A stretch of DNA of 64,000 bases from Arthrobacter luteolus NBRC 107841 (lineage in GTDB: Bacteria; Actinomycetota; Actinomycetes; Actinomycetales; Micrococcaceae): contig NZ_BCQM01000002.1 in assembly GCF_001552075.1 (NCBI RefSeq), forward strand, positions 62,001 to 126,000, in the 5' to 3' direction. Below the pieces are notes generated by a model. That model saw only the letters and a program-made list of their open reading frames with translations. It did no database searches and had not been told where the DNA came from. Made by a program: the position numbers and the translations under genes. Positions 34,731 to 43,800 of this stretch are shown one piece after another; the stretch's first letter is position 1, and every line of letters begins with the position of its first letter.

Positions 34731-36851
34731 ATGAACAGCTTTCCGGAGACCAGGCCATCGAGCGCCGGTGCCCCGGCTAAGCCGGCTACTCCGGCTACTC
34801 CGGATGCCGGGGACGCCCGGGACGACTCTGATGCCCCGGGGTCTTCGGGTTCGCATTCGGATGTCAGCAGTGGGCTCTCGGTCTTCTGCGCGGACGGTGA
34901 AGCCCCGGCCCCAGCCGGTGACGCGTTGCCAGACGGTTTCGACGGCAGGTTGTCCCTCAAAGACCCCGGTTTCCTGACGGATGCGGAGGCCGGGAGAACC
35001 CTGGCCAGGCTGGGTGCCCTGGTTTCCTGGGCTCAGGCTCAGCAGGCACTTGTTGTGGCCCGGATCGAGGAGCTGTTCGCCCGCGACATCTCCCAAGCCG
35101 CTGGCCGGGAGGATCCGGCGTGGGCACAGAGCCTGGCGGCGGCTGAGGTTGGTGCCATCCTGAACCTGCCACATATGAGCGCGATGCGCCTGGTCAACGA
35201 ATCCAACAGCCTCTGCACCGAGCACATTGGGACCCTGCAGAGGCTTTCGGACGGCAGAATTAGTTACCAGCATGCCAGGGTGGTCCTGGACGAGGTGCAG
35301 TGCATACCCGACGGGATTGCCGATGAACCTGCGCCTCCTCCCGCTGGTGCGGAGCCACTCGACCTACACGATGCCGGCTCGGCCCGCAGCACGCGTGCCC
35401 GGTTTGAACGGGATCTGCTCACGCACGCGGAAGGGATCACGGCCGCACGGTTCACAGCGAAAGCCCGCAGGCTCAGGGAATCTCTGTTCCCGGAAACAAT
35501 CCCCGTGCGCCACAAGGACGCCTTCGCGAAGCGGCGAGTCTGTTTTGAGGCCCTGCCAGATGGAATGTCCTGTATTTCCGCTTTTCTCGCCGCAGAAAAA
35601 GGCCTGGCGATCCACTCGGCCCTCTCTGCTGCGGCCCGCGGCGAGAAGTCAGCCGGAGACAAGCGTTCCATGGACCAGCTCCGGGCTGACATCCTTCAGT
35701 CCCTGCTGCTTGATGGGGGTATTCCTATCAGCTGGCTGGTTGAAGAACGGGTATCGGCCGGGGGAGTGACAGACCTGGACGGAGCGGCGACGGCAGGGCC
35801 TGGTGCGATGACGACCGAGCCTGGTGCTCCGGGAGGTGATGCTGCATTTGGGAATGACCCGGTTCGGGGTGCAGCCGCTCCTGCGGCACCCGATGATCAG
35901 GGATGTGGAGTCAGCCCTCGGCCCGCTGCTGTCCCTGGGAATGACCCGGTTCGGGGTGCAGCCGCTCCTGCGGCACCCGAAGATCAGGGTATTGCCGGGA
36001 TGCCGGCGGCGGCTGACCAGCGGTCCGATGATGCGGGGAGGCCCCGAAAAGACCGCACTCCCCGGAAGTCAAAGGCACGACGGGCACGCAGAAACGGTTT
36101 GAGGACGGAGGTGATGGTCCTGATCAACGCCGATACGCTCGCAGGACTGGACGAGTCACCGGCGGAGCTCAACGGCTACGGCCCGCTGAGCCCGGAAGCC
36201 GGCCGGCAAATGATCGCTCAGGCGCTGAGCTGGACTCCGTTGGTACAGGACCCGGCGACCGGTGAGGTTCTCGGAGTCGGCCGCCGCCGGCGAATCCCCG
36301 CTGGGCTGAAGCGCTGGCTCCAGGCCAGGGACGGCACCTGCAGGTTTCCTGGCTGCGGCGTCAATGTGCAGAGTTCGCAGATCGACCACACCCGGCCGTG
36401 GGCTCACGGCGGCAACACCGAGCACTCAAACCTGGAACATCTGTGCCCAAAGCACCACCGGTTCAAGACACTCGGACATTGGAAGGCCCGGCAGCCGGAG
36501 GCAGGCACCATCGAATGGACTTCGCCTTTGGGCCGCAGCTACCGCACCACACCCATGCTTGCCTATGGGACCCGGGAAACTCCGGGTGAGCATTGGACCT
36601 TACCGGATTCTGGTGCCCGGCTGAGGAACGGGGAGGGGGTAAACGGTACGGATCAGGCCCAGGGCGCGGCCAGCTCGCACGGGATGGGCGGCGTCAGGGA
36701 TATGGGCAGAACGAAGGGTGTGGACGGCCTTAACGGTATGGGCGGCGTCAGGGATATGGGCAGAACGAAGGGTGTGGGCGGCCTTAACGGTAGGGGCGTC
36801 GTACACGCCATGAATGAGAAACTTTACGATCTGGACCCGCCGCCATTCTGA
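34731..36851 (+). CDS. DUF222/HNH endonuclease-signature protein with internal repeats
   Basis: A 706-residue protein of the multi-copy actinobacterial DUF222-HNH (13E12-like) family. The DUF222 region spans about residues 65-320 and the HNH motif lies near residues 535-590: CRFPGC, IDHTRPWAHGG, NLEHLCPKHH. A nuclease role is expected from the motif but unproven for the family. Two low-complexity inserts stand out: a 29-residue repeat with GNDPVRGAAAPAAP (DNA 35851-35937 and 35938 on) and an 18-residue C-terminal repeat GMGGVRDMGRTKGVDGLN (36684-36737 and 36738-36791). Such repeats imply rapid slippage-driven change. Confidence 0.88.
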   Translation: MNSFPETRPSSAGAPAKPATPATPDAGDARDDSDAPGSSGSHSDVSSGLSVFCADGEAPAPAGDALPDGFDGRLSLKDPGFLTDAEAGRTLARLGALVSWAQAQQALVVARIEELFARDISQAAGREDPAWAQSLAAAEVGAILNLPHMSAMRLVNESNSLCTEHIGTLQRLSDGRISYQHARVVLDEVQCIPDGIADEPAPPPAGAEPLDLHDAGSARSTRARFERDLLTHAEGITAARFTAKARRLRESLFPETIPVRHKDAFAKRRVCFEALPDGMSCISAFLAAEKGLAIHSALSAAARGEKSAGDKRSMDQLRADILQSLLLDGGIPISWLVEERVSAGGVTDLDGAATAGPGAMTTEPGAPGGDAAFGNDPVRGAAAPAAPDDQGCGVSPRPAAVPGNDPVRGAAAPAAPEDQGIAGMPAAADQRSDDAGRPRKDRTPRKSKARRARRNGLRTEVMVLINADTLAGLDESPAELNGYGPLSPEAGRQMIAQALSWTPLVQDPATGEVLGVGRRRRIPAGLKRWLQARDGTCRFPGCGVNVQSSQIDHTRPWAHGGNTEHSNLEHLCPKHHRFKTLGHWKARQPEAGTIEWTSPLGRSYRTTPMLAYGTRETPGEHWTLPDSGARLRNGEGVNGTDQAQGAASSHGMGGVRDMGRTKGVDGLNGMGGVRDMGRTKGVGGLNGRGVVHAMNEKLYDLDPPPF

Positions 36852-36856
36852 GCATG

Positions 36857-36919
36857 CTCCGCGTGGTCCATGCAGTCCATGCAGTCCATGCAGTCCGCGT
36901 GGTCCGCGTGGTCCGCAAA
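36857..36919 (+). repeat. Seven-unit 9-bp tandem repeat
   Basis: Units are CTCCGCGTG, then GTCCATGCA three times, GTCCGCGTG twice and GTCCGCAAA, in strict 9-bp register directly after the DUF222/HNH stop. GTCCG recurs three more times to 36951, and a separate 10-bp repeat CGCAAACAAA (three units, 37001-37030) leads into the next gene. Confidence 0.85.
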
Positions 36920-37038
36920 ATAGTCCGTTGAAAAAGTCCGTAAAGAGTCCGTCAGAACCTCAGCAGTCTTCCCCGATCCGGGCAGACCCTTTCCGAACCC
37001 CGCAAACAAACGCAAACAAACGCATACAAAGGAGCAGC

Positions 37039-37623
37039 ATGGCAATCCGCCGGCTGGCGCAAGCATCTCCGGCCGAGATTACCGCCCTCGCCGCAACCCT
37101 GGCCGAGGCCTTCGGCAACTACCCCTGGACCCGCTGGACCGTGGACAGCGAGCGCCACGAGGCCCGTCTGGCAGCCATCCAGCGCCTCTATCTGGAACAT
37201 GTGGGGCTCCCGCAAGGAGAGGTGTGGACCGATGACCTCTTTGACTGCGCCGCCGTTCTGGTTCAGCCCGGACCCGTCGAGCTGGATTCGGGCCTCCAAC
37301 GCAAGTTGTCCGAACTGCACGGAGAAGCAGGGCATCGCCTGCAAGTCCGTCTGCCGCAGCCGCCCCCGGATGCCTGGACGCTGGCGACCATCGGCGTCGC
37401 CCCCGACATCCAGGGCAGCGGGCTCGGCTCCATACTCTTGGAAACCGTGCTGCAGCACGCGGACGCGCACGGGCGCTCCATCGCCCTTGAAACTTCCTCC
37501 GACCGGAACCTCGCCTTTTACAGCCGGCACGGATTCGTGGTCTGGGCGGTGACGGAGATGCCCGACGGCGGCCCAATGGTCTGGTCCATGCTCCGGCAAC
37601 CTGTTCCCGTCGCCGTTTCGTAA
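37039..37623 (+). CDS. GNAT-family N-acetyltransferase
   Basis: A 194-residue acyltransferase. The acetyl-CoA pyrophosphate-binding motif A is TIGVAPDIQGSGLGSILL (near residues 117-134), followed by LETSSDRNLAFYSRHGFVV, the family motif B. ATG 37039 follows AAAGGAG; the open frame begins much earlier but passes through tandem repeats. The substrate is unknown. Confidence 0.88.
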   Translation: MAIRRLAQASPAEITALAATLAEAFGNYPWTRWTVDSERHEARLAAIQRLYLEHVGLPQGEVWTDDLFDCAAVLVQPGPVELDSGLQRKLSELHGEAGHRLQVRLPQPPPDAWTLATIGVAPDIQGSGLGSILLETVLQHADAHGRSIALETSSDRNLAFYSRHGFVVWAVTEMPDGGPMVWSMLRQPVPVAVS

Positions 37624-37791
37624 GTCATCGTCATAGGTCAGCTGGAGGAGTCAGTTGTACCGGCCCGGTAAACCGGGAACAGCACCTCAGTAGGCCGGAG
37701 ACCTCGACGCACCCGGCCCCGGTTGCCAGACTGAAAAAGCGCCGGAAGACACAATCCGTTCCGGCCGGATGAAATAACCCGGAGGTCGCCC

Positions 37792-39387
37792 GTGCTCGGT
37801 CTGGAACTCCTCGTCGGCCTGGGAATAGCAATCCTCGTATGTTCCCTTGCCGCTCCGCACCTTCGGATAGGTGCCCCGCTGCTGCTGCTGGGCTGGGGCG
37901 TCCTGCTGGGGTTCGTTCCGGCCTTCCGGAACGTCGAGCTGCCTTCCGAGGTTGTGCTGCTGCTCTTCCTGCCGGCCCTCCTGTACTGGGAAAGCCTGAC
38001 GACGTCGCTCCGGGAAATCCGGACCCACCAGCGGCGGATCATCCTGTTGAGCACAGTCCTGGTAGTCCTCACCGCAGCAGGGGTGGCCGCCGCCGCCCAC
38101 GCATTGGGAATGCCGTGGGGGCCCGCCTGGGTCCTGGGCGCCGCCGTCGCACCCACCGACGCCACCGCCGTCGCAGCCCTGGCGAGAATGCTGCCCCACC
38201 GCAGCGTTACCCTGCTGCGCGCAGAGAGCCTGATTAACGATGGAACCGCGCTTGTTGTGTATGCCGTAGCGGTGGGAATAGTCGCCGGAGACCGGGACTA
38301 TACGCCCCTGGTTGTGTCGGGGCTGCTGGTCCTGTCCTACGCCGGGGGTATAGCCGCCGGAGTCCTGGTGGCCTGGGCGGGAATCTGGCTGCGCCGCCGG
38401 GTCGACGACGCCCTGCTGAGTACCGTCATCAGCTTCCTGACGCCGTTCACCGCTTTCCTGCTCGCCGAAGAGTTCGGCGGATCGGGTGTGCTGGCGGTGG
38501 TGGTCTGCGGCCTGATGATGAGCCAGGCTGGACCCCGGATTAACTCTGCGCTGGCCCGGAGGCAGGCCCGGACGTTCTGGTCATTCTCTACTTTCCTGCT
38601 CAACGGGGCGCTGTTCGCCCTCATCGGAATTGAACTGCACGCTGTTGTGCGGATCCTCAGCGGAGGAGAGATCGCGCTGGGACTCCTCGGCGTCGCCGTC
38701 GTCTCCGCAGCGATCCTCGCGATTCGTTTCGCCTTTCTGTTCCTCACCAGCTTCCGCATCCCTCTGCGGAACAGGGCCACCACCCAGAAGCTGCGGCAGG
38801 TCAGCAACCGTTCCTGGGTAGTCAGCGGTGTCGCCGGATTCCGGGGTGCTGTCTCCCTCGCTGCTGCCCTGGGCGTTCCGGTCCTCACCGCGGCAGGGAC
38901 CCCTTTTCCAAACCGCGGGATGATTATCTTTGTGACCGCGGGTGTGATTGTTGTGACCCTGACGGTCCAGGGCCCGCTGCTGCCCCTCGTGGCCCGCTGG
39001 GCCCGGCTGCCGCAGGACACCGCGATGGAGAAGGAACGCCAGCTCGCCGAAGTCCGGGCCACCGAGGACGGGCTCCTGGCCATTCCTCGGCTGGCGGCGC
39101 AGCTGGGCACGGAGCGGGACGTCGTGGACCGGATCACCCGGGAACACCGGCACCACCTCGACGTCCTGCGTGCCACCGGGGCCGGGGCCGGACCGCAGGA
39201 GGATCTTCCTGCGGTCCGGAGATATCAGCAGGACTCGGAGCTGCGGCTGGCGCTGCTCGGACGCAAACGTACCGTGCTTCTGCAGCTGCGGGACGACAAG
39301 GTCATCGACGACAGAGTGCTGCGACTCCTGGAGGTACGGCTCGACGTCGAGGAGCTGCGCCTGACCAGGCCCGACGTCGAGGAGTAG
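37792..39387 (+). CDS. Na+/H+ antiporter, CPA1 (NhaP) family
   Basis: A 531-residue membrane antiporter. Residues 1-405 contain about 12 helices with the ion-site segments APTDATAVAAL (about residues 121-131) and LINDGTALVVYAVAVG (about 147-162), whose Asp residues are the expected cation-binding acids. GFRGAVSLAAALGVP corresponds to the conserved Arg-containing helix. A cytosolic helical tail of about 125 residues follows and may regulate activity. GTG 37792 is preceded by GGAGG. Confidence 0.92.
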   Translation: MLGLELLVGLGIAILVCSLAAPHLRIGAPLLLLGWGVLLGFVPAFRNVELPSEVVLLLFLPALLYWESLTTSLREIRTHQRRIILLSTVLVVLTAAGVAAAAHALGMPWGPAWVLGAAVAPTDATAVAALARMLPHRSVTLLRAESLINDGTALVVYAVAVGIVAGDRDYTPLVVSGLLVLSYAGGIAAGVLVAWAGIWLRRRVDDALLSTVISFLTPFTAFLLAEEFGGSGVLAVVVCGLMMSQAGPRINSALARRQARTFWSFSTFLLNGALFALIGIELHAVVRILSGGEIALGLLGVAVVSAAILAIRFAFLFLTSFRIPLRNRATTQKLRQVSNRSWVVSGVAGFRGAVSLAAALGVPVLTAAGTPFPNRGMIIFVTAGVIVVTLTVQGPLLPLVARWARLPQDTAMEKERQLAEVRATEDGLLAIPRLAAQLGTERDVVDRITREHRHHLDVLRATGAGAGPQEDLPAVRRYQQDSELRLALLGRKRTVLLQLRDDKVIDDRVLRLLEVRLDVEELRLTRPDVEE

Positions 39388-39533
39388 GCGCCAAGGAGTG
39401 CGCACGGACGCGGGTGGGGAAGCGCAAGCGGCTGGGCGGGGAGGGGGGTGCAATCGGCGGAGGGGCGGCCAAGCAGAATGCGCCTGCGAAGGCGGTGCTC
39501 AGAAAAGGAAACGCAGAACCCGGCCGGGGAGTA

Positions 39534-39956
39534 TCAGTTCGGAATATCTGCCTGCGGGGTGGTCCGGTAGTCCGTGTCAGTGACATGGCCGCCCCACTCA
39601 GCCTCCGGGCCGTCGTCCGGGCCGGCAGCATCCCACATGGCCAGATGCGTCATGAAGCTGTCCGGCGCGGCACCATGCCAATGCCACTCCCCGGGAGGGG
39701 TGTAGATGGTGTCCCCGGCGCGCACATGAGTAATATCGCCGCTTCGGGACTGGACCAGACCTCGACCCTCCGTAATATGCAGTGTCTGGCCGTAAAGGTG
39801 GCTGTGCCAGGCAGTTCGTGCACCCGGGGCGAAACGCACCACGTTTACGCGCAGCCGCGACGGTTCGATTCCCTCGGCTAAGACATCGAACCAGACATCT
39901 CCGGTGAACATGGTGTCTGGGCCCTTGACGCTCGGTGTTGCTGGTCGGATTTCCAC
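39534..39956 (-). CDS. Cupin resembling bacterial hydroxynitrile lyase
   Basis: A 140-residue single-domain cupin with metal ligands in AWHSHLYGQTLHITEG and a later His in PPGEWHWHGAAP. The pattern HxH, GQ and WHWHGA is that of manganese (R)-mandelonitrile-lyase-like cupins, which are also found fused or next to carboxymuconolactone decarboxylases. An in vivo role is not established. I chose GTG at 39956, with GGAGG six bases upstream, over much longer unconserved extensions. Confidence 0.85.
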   Translation of the reverse strand: MEIRPATPSVKGPDTMFTGDVWFDVLAEGIEPSRLRVNVVRFAPGARTAWHSHLYGQTLHITEGRGLVQSRSGDITHVRAGDTIYTPPGEWHWHGAAPDSFMTHLAMWDAAGPDDGPEAEWGGHVTDTDYRTTPQADIPN

Positions 39957-40117
39957 GACTGTCCTCCTGCACGGCAGATTCCGCGCCTGCTGCGCGGCCG
40001 GCTGCCGGGTGATGGGATTTCCTCCAGACGCTACGCCGCCGGATCCGGGCTGCACAACACCGCTGGGTAGGTCAGTGGAAAAAAGGCTGATTCCATCACC
40101 GGGTTCTAAGGCAAGTC

Positions 40118-40140
40118 CCCGGCAGGGTTCCACCGCCGGG
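40118..40140 (-). terminator. Possible weak terminator after umuC
   Basis: Arms CCCGGC (40118-40123) and GCCGGG (40135-40140) form a six-bp stem with an 11-base loop just beyond the umuC stop on the minus strand. There is no U-tract, so support is weak. Confidence 0.3.
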
Positions 40141-40152
40141 TGCAAAAACTGC

Positions 40153-41586
40153 TCAGCAGGCCTTCACGACCGGCAGTTCATCCCACTCGGTGGTGTACCG
40201 GGGGGAGGAAAACTTCCGGGACATGGTCCAGTCCGGTTTCGCGCTGGAGAGACCGGCCAGGCCCAAACCGATGCTGGCAGCACCGTATTTGTCCGCAACC
40301 TTCCCCAGGAGTTCGCCGATATGCCGGTGTTCATGGGCGGAGACGAATTCGTCGAACACCGGCTGCGCACCGGCGTCGGACAGGCCGCTGAGCATTACTC
40401 CGGCCTTGGTGTAGGGGACGCCCTCAACGATGGAGTCCTCCAGTGCACCGACAGCGGCGCGGGTAAGCACCACGGGATCCGACGTGGGGCTTTGCAGCCG
40501 CACCGTGACGGAGGGGAATGATGCCGCCTTCTGGCTGAAATGCGAGGTGCCGGCATAAGCGGTGAGCACCCGGGCATGCTGCCCCTCGCGTTCCAGCCGG
40601 GCTGCAGCCTGCTGGGCGTAGATGCTCATCACCTGCCGCATTTCCGCCGCCGTCGTCACGGGCACCGAAAAGCTGCGGGAGAAGATCAGCTGCTGCCGGT
40701 CTGCGCGCTCTTCCTCCAGCGGCAGGCAGGAGGTCCCGTTCAGTTCCAGGACGGTGCGCTGCAAGGTGACGGAAAAGCGGCTGCGGATCAGTGCCGGATC
40801 GGCCGCCTTCAGGTCCGCGACGCTGCGGATGCCCAGCGCGTGGAGGCGCTTGCCCAGCTTGGCTCCCACGCCCCAGAGGCCGGTCACCGGGACGCGCGAC
40901 ATGATGGTTTCCACCACGTCCGGATCCATGGTGTCCAGGTTACAGACTCCGCCCAGATGCTTGTTCTGCTTGGCGATCCGGTTGGCGAACTTCGCCAAGG
41001 TCTTTGTGGTGCCGATGCCTACGCAGACCGGCAGACCGGTGTGGCGGGCGACGGCGGCACGGATGTCCGCGCCCTGGGTATCCAGTTCTTCTGCCGTCCC
41101 GGCCAGGCCCAGGAACGATTCGTCGATGGAGTAGACCTCCTGCCAGAGCGCGTACCGGCCGAGCAGCTCCATGACCCGGGAGCTGAGATCGCCGTAGAGC
41201 TCGTAGTTGCTTGAACGCTGGACCAGTCCAAGCCGCGGTGCGGCGTCGGCCAGCTTGAACCACGGTTCTCCAGTCTTGATGCCCAGGGCCTTGGCTTCGT
41301 CCGACCGGGCCACCACACAGCCGTCATTGTTGGAGAGCACCACCACCGGAATGCCTGCGAGCGCCGGATCGAACGCGCGCTCGCAGGAGACGTAGAAACT
41401 GTTGACGTCCACCAGGGCGATCCGGTGCAGCCGCGGTGCCACTGGAGTGGGCGCTGGACCCGGCGCTGGCGCTGGCACGCGAGCTGGGCCGGGCAGGTTG
41501 GCGCTGATAACAGCGTCAGCACGGAGCCCGGGCCGTGACACCACCGCCTCGGAGCTGCCCGCGTCCGAGAGGTCAGCCTCAGACAT
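40153..41586 (-). CDS. umuC: Y-family DNA polymerase V catalytic subunit UmuC
   Basis: A 477-residue translesion polymerase. Palm-domain metal acids are Asp60 ([16 protein letters not shown]) and Asp155-Glu156 (SIDESFLGL). The helix-hairpin-helix segment [20 protein letters not shown], the little-finger domain and the C-terminal UmuC-specific tail ([23 protein letters not shown]) are present. The first 50 residues are a Pro/Ala-rich extension unusual for UmuC. It overlaps umuD by eight bases and is probably transcribed from the LexA-controlled umuD promoter. Confidence 0.93.
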   Translation of the reverse strand: MSEADLSDAGSSEAVVSRPGLRADAVISANLPGPARVPAPAPGPAPTPVAPRLHRIALVDVNSFYVSCERAFDPALAGIPVVVLSNNDGCVVARSDEAKALGIKTGEPWFKLADAAPRLGLVQRSSNYELYGDLSSRVMELLGRYALWQEVYSIDESFLGLAGTAEELDTQGADIRAAVARHTGLPVCVGIGTTKTLAKFANRIAKQNKHLGGVCNLDTMDPDVVETIMSRVPVTGLWGVGAKLGKRLHALGIRSVADLKAADPALIRSRFSVTLQRTVLELNGTSCLPLEEERADRQQLIFSRSFSVPVTTAAEMRQVMSIYAQQAAARLEREGQHARVLTAYAGTSHFSQKAASFPSVTVRLQSPTSDPVVLTRAAVGALEDSIVEGVPYTKAGVMLSGLSDAGAQPVFDEFVSAHEHRHIGELLGKVADKYGAASIGLGLAGLSSAKPDWTMSRKFSSPRYTTEWDELPVVKAC

Positions 41587-42001
41587 GGTGCAGGCACCGG
41601 GTCACAACGCCCCAGATGGAAAGCTCCGCCGGGTCCGGCACCGGAATGTCCTCATAGTGGGGATTCTCCGCGGCCAGCACGATGCCACGGCCGGTCAGCC
41701 GGAGCCGGCGGACCGCCAGCTCGCCATTGAGGACGGCGACGACGACGGTGCCGTCCCGCGGCGTGAGGGAACGGTCAACGATCAGTTCGTCGCCGTCGCT
41801 GATTCCAGTGCCGGTCATGGAGTCCCCGGATACCCGCACGATGTATGTGGAGGTGATGTCGCGGATCAGGTGCCGGTTCAGGTCGATCCGGCCATCGAAG
41901 TAATCGCGGGACGGGCTGGGAAAGCCCGAGGCGGCATCGGCGTCGGACAGCGCCTGGCTGCGCGGCGAGGAGCCGGGAACATTCCCCGAAAACACTGGCA
42001 T
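41579..42001 (-). CDS. umuD: UmuD-like S24 protein with Arg at the catalytic Lys position
   Basis: A 140-residue homologue, collinear with Escherichia coli UmuD from [17 protein letters not shown] on. The nucleophile Ser61 lies in GDSM and the expected self-cleavage bond is Ser25-Gly26. The residue aligned with the catalytic Lys97 of UmuD (TVKKL) is Arg98 in AVRRL; codons 98 and 99 are CGC and CGG, so this is not a borderline reading. Self-cleavage needs the Ser/Lys dyad, so activity may be lost or altered. ATG 42001 follows AAAGG, and a LexA box lies 14 bases upstream. Confidence 0.9.
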   Translation of the reverse strand: MPVFSGNVPGSSPRSQALSDADAASGFPSPSRDYFDGRIDLNRHLIRDITSTYIVRVSGDSMTGTGISDGDELIVDRSLTPRDGTVVVAVLNGELAVRRLRLTGRGIVLAAENPHYEDIPVPDPAELSIWGVVTRCLHHV

Positions 42002-42014
42002 CCGCAGCCTTTCT

Positions 42015-42030
42015 TAGAACATACTTTCGA
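42015..42030 (-). promoter_or_regulatory. LexA (SOS) box of umuDC
   Basis: TAGAACATACTTTCGA (plus strand) matches 13 of 16 positions of the actinobacterial/Bacillus-type box TCGAACATATGTTCGA. Read on the minus strand it contains a -10-like TATGTT, so LexA bound here would block transcription of umuDC directly. Confidence 0.75.
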
Positions 42031-42173
42031 GTCCTCCCAGATTAGCACTGCGGAGCCCCAAAGCCGGGCCTCATTGGCAGGATGTGCGGGGCGCCCAACC
42101 GAAGACGCCCGGCCTGCGGTGCCCGCTGCGGTGTGGTCACCGGAGGGCCTCCGTCAGGGATACCGTTTAACCC

Positions 42174-42323
42174 ATGAATGTCGAGGTGCACATTCCGCCG
42201 AAACTTGGGCGGGAGCTGGAAGAACTGGCCGCGGAACAGGATGTTCCCGTGGAAACGCTGATTCTCAACGGGGCCAGGCTGCTTCTGGAGCACCGTCACC
42301 GGCGCAACCACGTGCAGTCCTGA
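42174..42323 (+). CDS. Small ribbon-helix-helix-like protein
   Basis: A 49-residue protein, MNVEVHIPPKLGRELEELA followed by EQDVPVETLILNGARLLLEH and a basic tail. The beta strand plus two helices fits the Arc/CopG ribbon-helix-helix fold used by small DNA-binding proteins and antitoxins, but no toxin gene is next to it. It lies between umuD and a VOC gene. The Shine-Dalgarno sequence is weak, which lowers confidence. Confidence 0.55.
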   Translation: MNVEVHIPPKLGRELEELAAEQDVPVETLILNGARLLLEHRHRRNHVQS

Positions 42324-42386
42324 TGGCCGTCCCGGGATAGTATCCGGCCATCCGCACAGGCGCGGTGGTGCAGAAAGGCAACAGCC

Positions 42387-42776
42387 ATGAAAATCACCCT
42401 GGCAAGCATCTTTGTGAACGACCAGGCCAAGGCGCTGGACTTCTATACCCGGGTCCTCGGCTTCGAGAAGCGGGCCGATGAGCCCGCCGGCGGCGCCCGT
42501 TGGCTCACCGTCGGGAACCCCGGAGAGGAAGGCGGCGTCGAACTGCTGCTGGAACCGAGCGGACACCCGGCGGTGCCGCAGTTCAAGGAAGCGCTGGTCC
42601 GAGACGGAATTCCGTTCAACTCCTTCACTGTTGAGGACGTCCAGGCGGAGTATGAACGACTCCTGGGCCTCGGGGTGGAATTCACCCAGCCGCCGGCCCA
42701 AATGGGCCCGGTGACCACGGCGGTCTTCTCCGACACCTGCGGCAACCTCCTGCAGATCGCGGCAATGGAGTCCTGA
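42387..42776 (+). CDS. VOC-family (glyoxalase/bleomycin-resistance-like) protein
   Basis: A 129-residue vicinal-oxygen-chelate protein with the two-module beta-alpha-beta-beta-beta pattern: MKITLASIFVNDQAKALDFYTRVLGF at the start and VTTAVFSDTCGNLLQIAAM at the end. The last acidic metal ligand expected at the C-terminus of glyoxalases is not obvious (Gln in LLQIA), so enzymatic activity is uncertain. ATG 42387 follows AGAAAGG. Confidence 0.88.
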   Translation: MKITLASIFVNDQAKALDFYTRVLGFEKRADEPAGGARWLTVGNPGEEGGVELLLEPSGHPAVPQFKEALVRDGIPFNSFTVEDVQAEYERLLGLGVEFTQPPAQMGPVTTAVFSDTCGNLLQIAAMES

Positions 42777-42960
42777 CCGGACAGCGCTGAATCCTGCCGT
42801 CACTCTCACCGGGGATCGCTGAATCCTCCACTCGCTGAATCATGTCCTGCCCTGGCCGTCCGGCTGATGTGACTCAGCCCACGGCGCCAGCTGGTGACGA
42901 CGCACCGGCTTTCGCCGACAGTCCTGCGGGGGAGAAAAGCGAGAACAGTGAGGGTATTAG

Positions 42961-43581
42961 TTGACAGTCCTGCATGAGACGATCCGGCACGAGGCAGCGC
43001 ATGGAATGCCCGGCCGCATGAGCCCCGGCAACCGTGCCCGCGGCTATCTGGGTGCCGTGATGTTCGCCAGCCGCTGGCTCCAGGCCCCCCTCTATCTCGG
43101 CCTGATCGTCGCCCAGCTGCTCTACGTTGTGACCTTCATGCGGGAGCTGTGGCACCTGGCCACGCACATCACCACCCTGAACGAGGCGGAGATGATGCTG
43201 ATGGTCCTGGGTTTGGTGGACGTGGTGATGGTGGCCAACCTCATCATCATGGTCACCATCGGCGGCTACGAGACCTTTGTCTCACGCTTGTCCGTGGATG
43301 GACACCCCGACCAGCCCGAGTGGCTCTCCCAAGTCAACGCCAACATCCTCAAGGTGAAACTGGCCATGGCGATCATTGGGATCTCCTCGGTGCACCTGCT
43401 GAAGTCCTTCGTTGAGGCGCGCACCTACTTTGAGGATCCGGAGCTCGGCGCTCACGCCGGGGACGTCCTGCTGTGGCAGACCGTGATCCACATTGCCTTC
43501 ATCCTCTCGGCCATGGCCCTGGCCTGGATCGATAAGCTCAGTATCGCCTCCCACGCCGCAGCAGCAGCACGTCACGCCTGA
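42961..43581 (+). CDS. UPF0114 (YqhA, TIGR00645) membrane protein
   Basis: A membrane protein of up to 206 residues with four hydrophobic spans. It aligns with Escherichia coli YqhA through FASRWLQAPLYLGL, LVDVVMVANLIIMVTIGGYETFVSRL and ISSVHLLKSFVEA. Function is unknown. The annotated start is TTG at 42961; an internal ATG at about 43018 (MSPGNRARG) fits the family length better. It is not obviously in an operon. Confidence 0.85.
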   Translation: MTVLHETIRHEAAHGMPGRMSPGNRARGYLGAVMFASRWLQAPLYLGLIVAQLLYVVTFMRELWHLATHITTLNEAEMMLMVLGLVDVVMVANLIIMVTIGGYETFVSRLSVDGHPDQPEWLSQVNANILKVKLAMAIIGISSVHLLKSFVEARTYFEDPELGAHAGDVLLWQTVIHIAFILSAMALAWIDKLSIASHAAAAARHA

Positions 43582-43615
43582 GTCCGGGGACCGCCAGGGA
43601 GTGTTTCACCGGGCG

Positions 43616-43762
43616 TTAGCGCCGGGCGTCGTAACTGCTCTCACAAAGAGTGGAGCCGCTGATGCGGTGTATGCGCTGGAGGCAGAAGGGATCGTAGACG
43701 GTGATGCCGATCCGGCCGGACAGGGGATCGGCAGACCGGATGCAGGTGCACGGTGCGAACAC
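43616..43762 (-). CDS. Possible 48-residue peptide
   Basis: A short minus-strand frame starting GTG at 43762 behind GAAAGG, containing three cysteines in its first half (FAPCTCIRSADP, YDPFCLQRIHRISG). It fills most of an otherwise empty 219-base gap. No family recognised; it may equally be a remnant or chance. Confidence 0.25.
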   Translation of the reverse strand: MFAPCTCIRSADPLSGRIGITVYDPFCLQRIHRISGSTLCESSYDARR

Positions 43763-43800
43763 GGGCGCTGTGCCTTTCTGGGCCGGAAATACCTATCCCT

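Noticed and set aside
34731-36851. Mobile element or intein based on the HNH motif
   Set aside because: DUF222/HNH proteins of this type are stand-alone genes in actinobacteria; no terminal repeats, transposase or intron/intein boundaries were seen.
37664-37677. CCCGGT-AA-ACCGGG palindrome as a terminator
   Set aside because: The two-base loop is too tight for a stable hairpin and there is no T-run; it may be a chance palindrome in high-GC DNA.
42174-42323. Toxin-antitoxin pair
   Set aside because: The small ribbon-helix-helix-like protein could be an antitoxin, but neither neighbour (umuD and a VOC protein) resembles a toxin.
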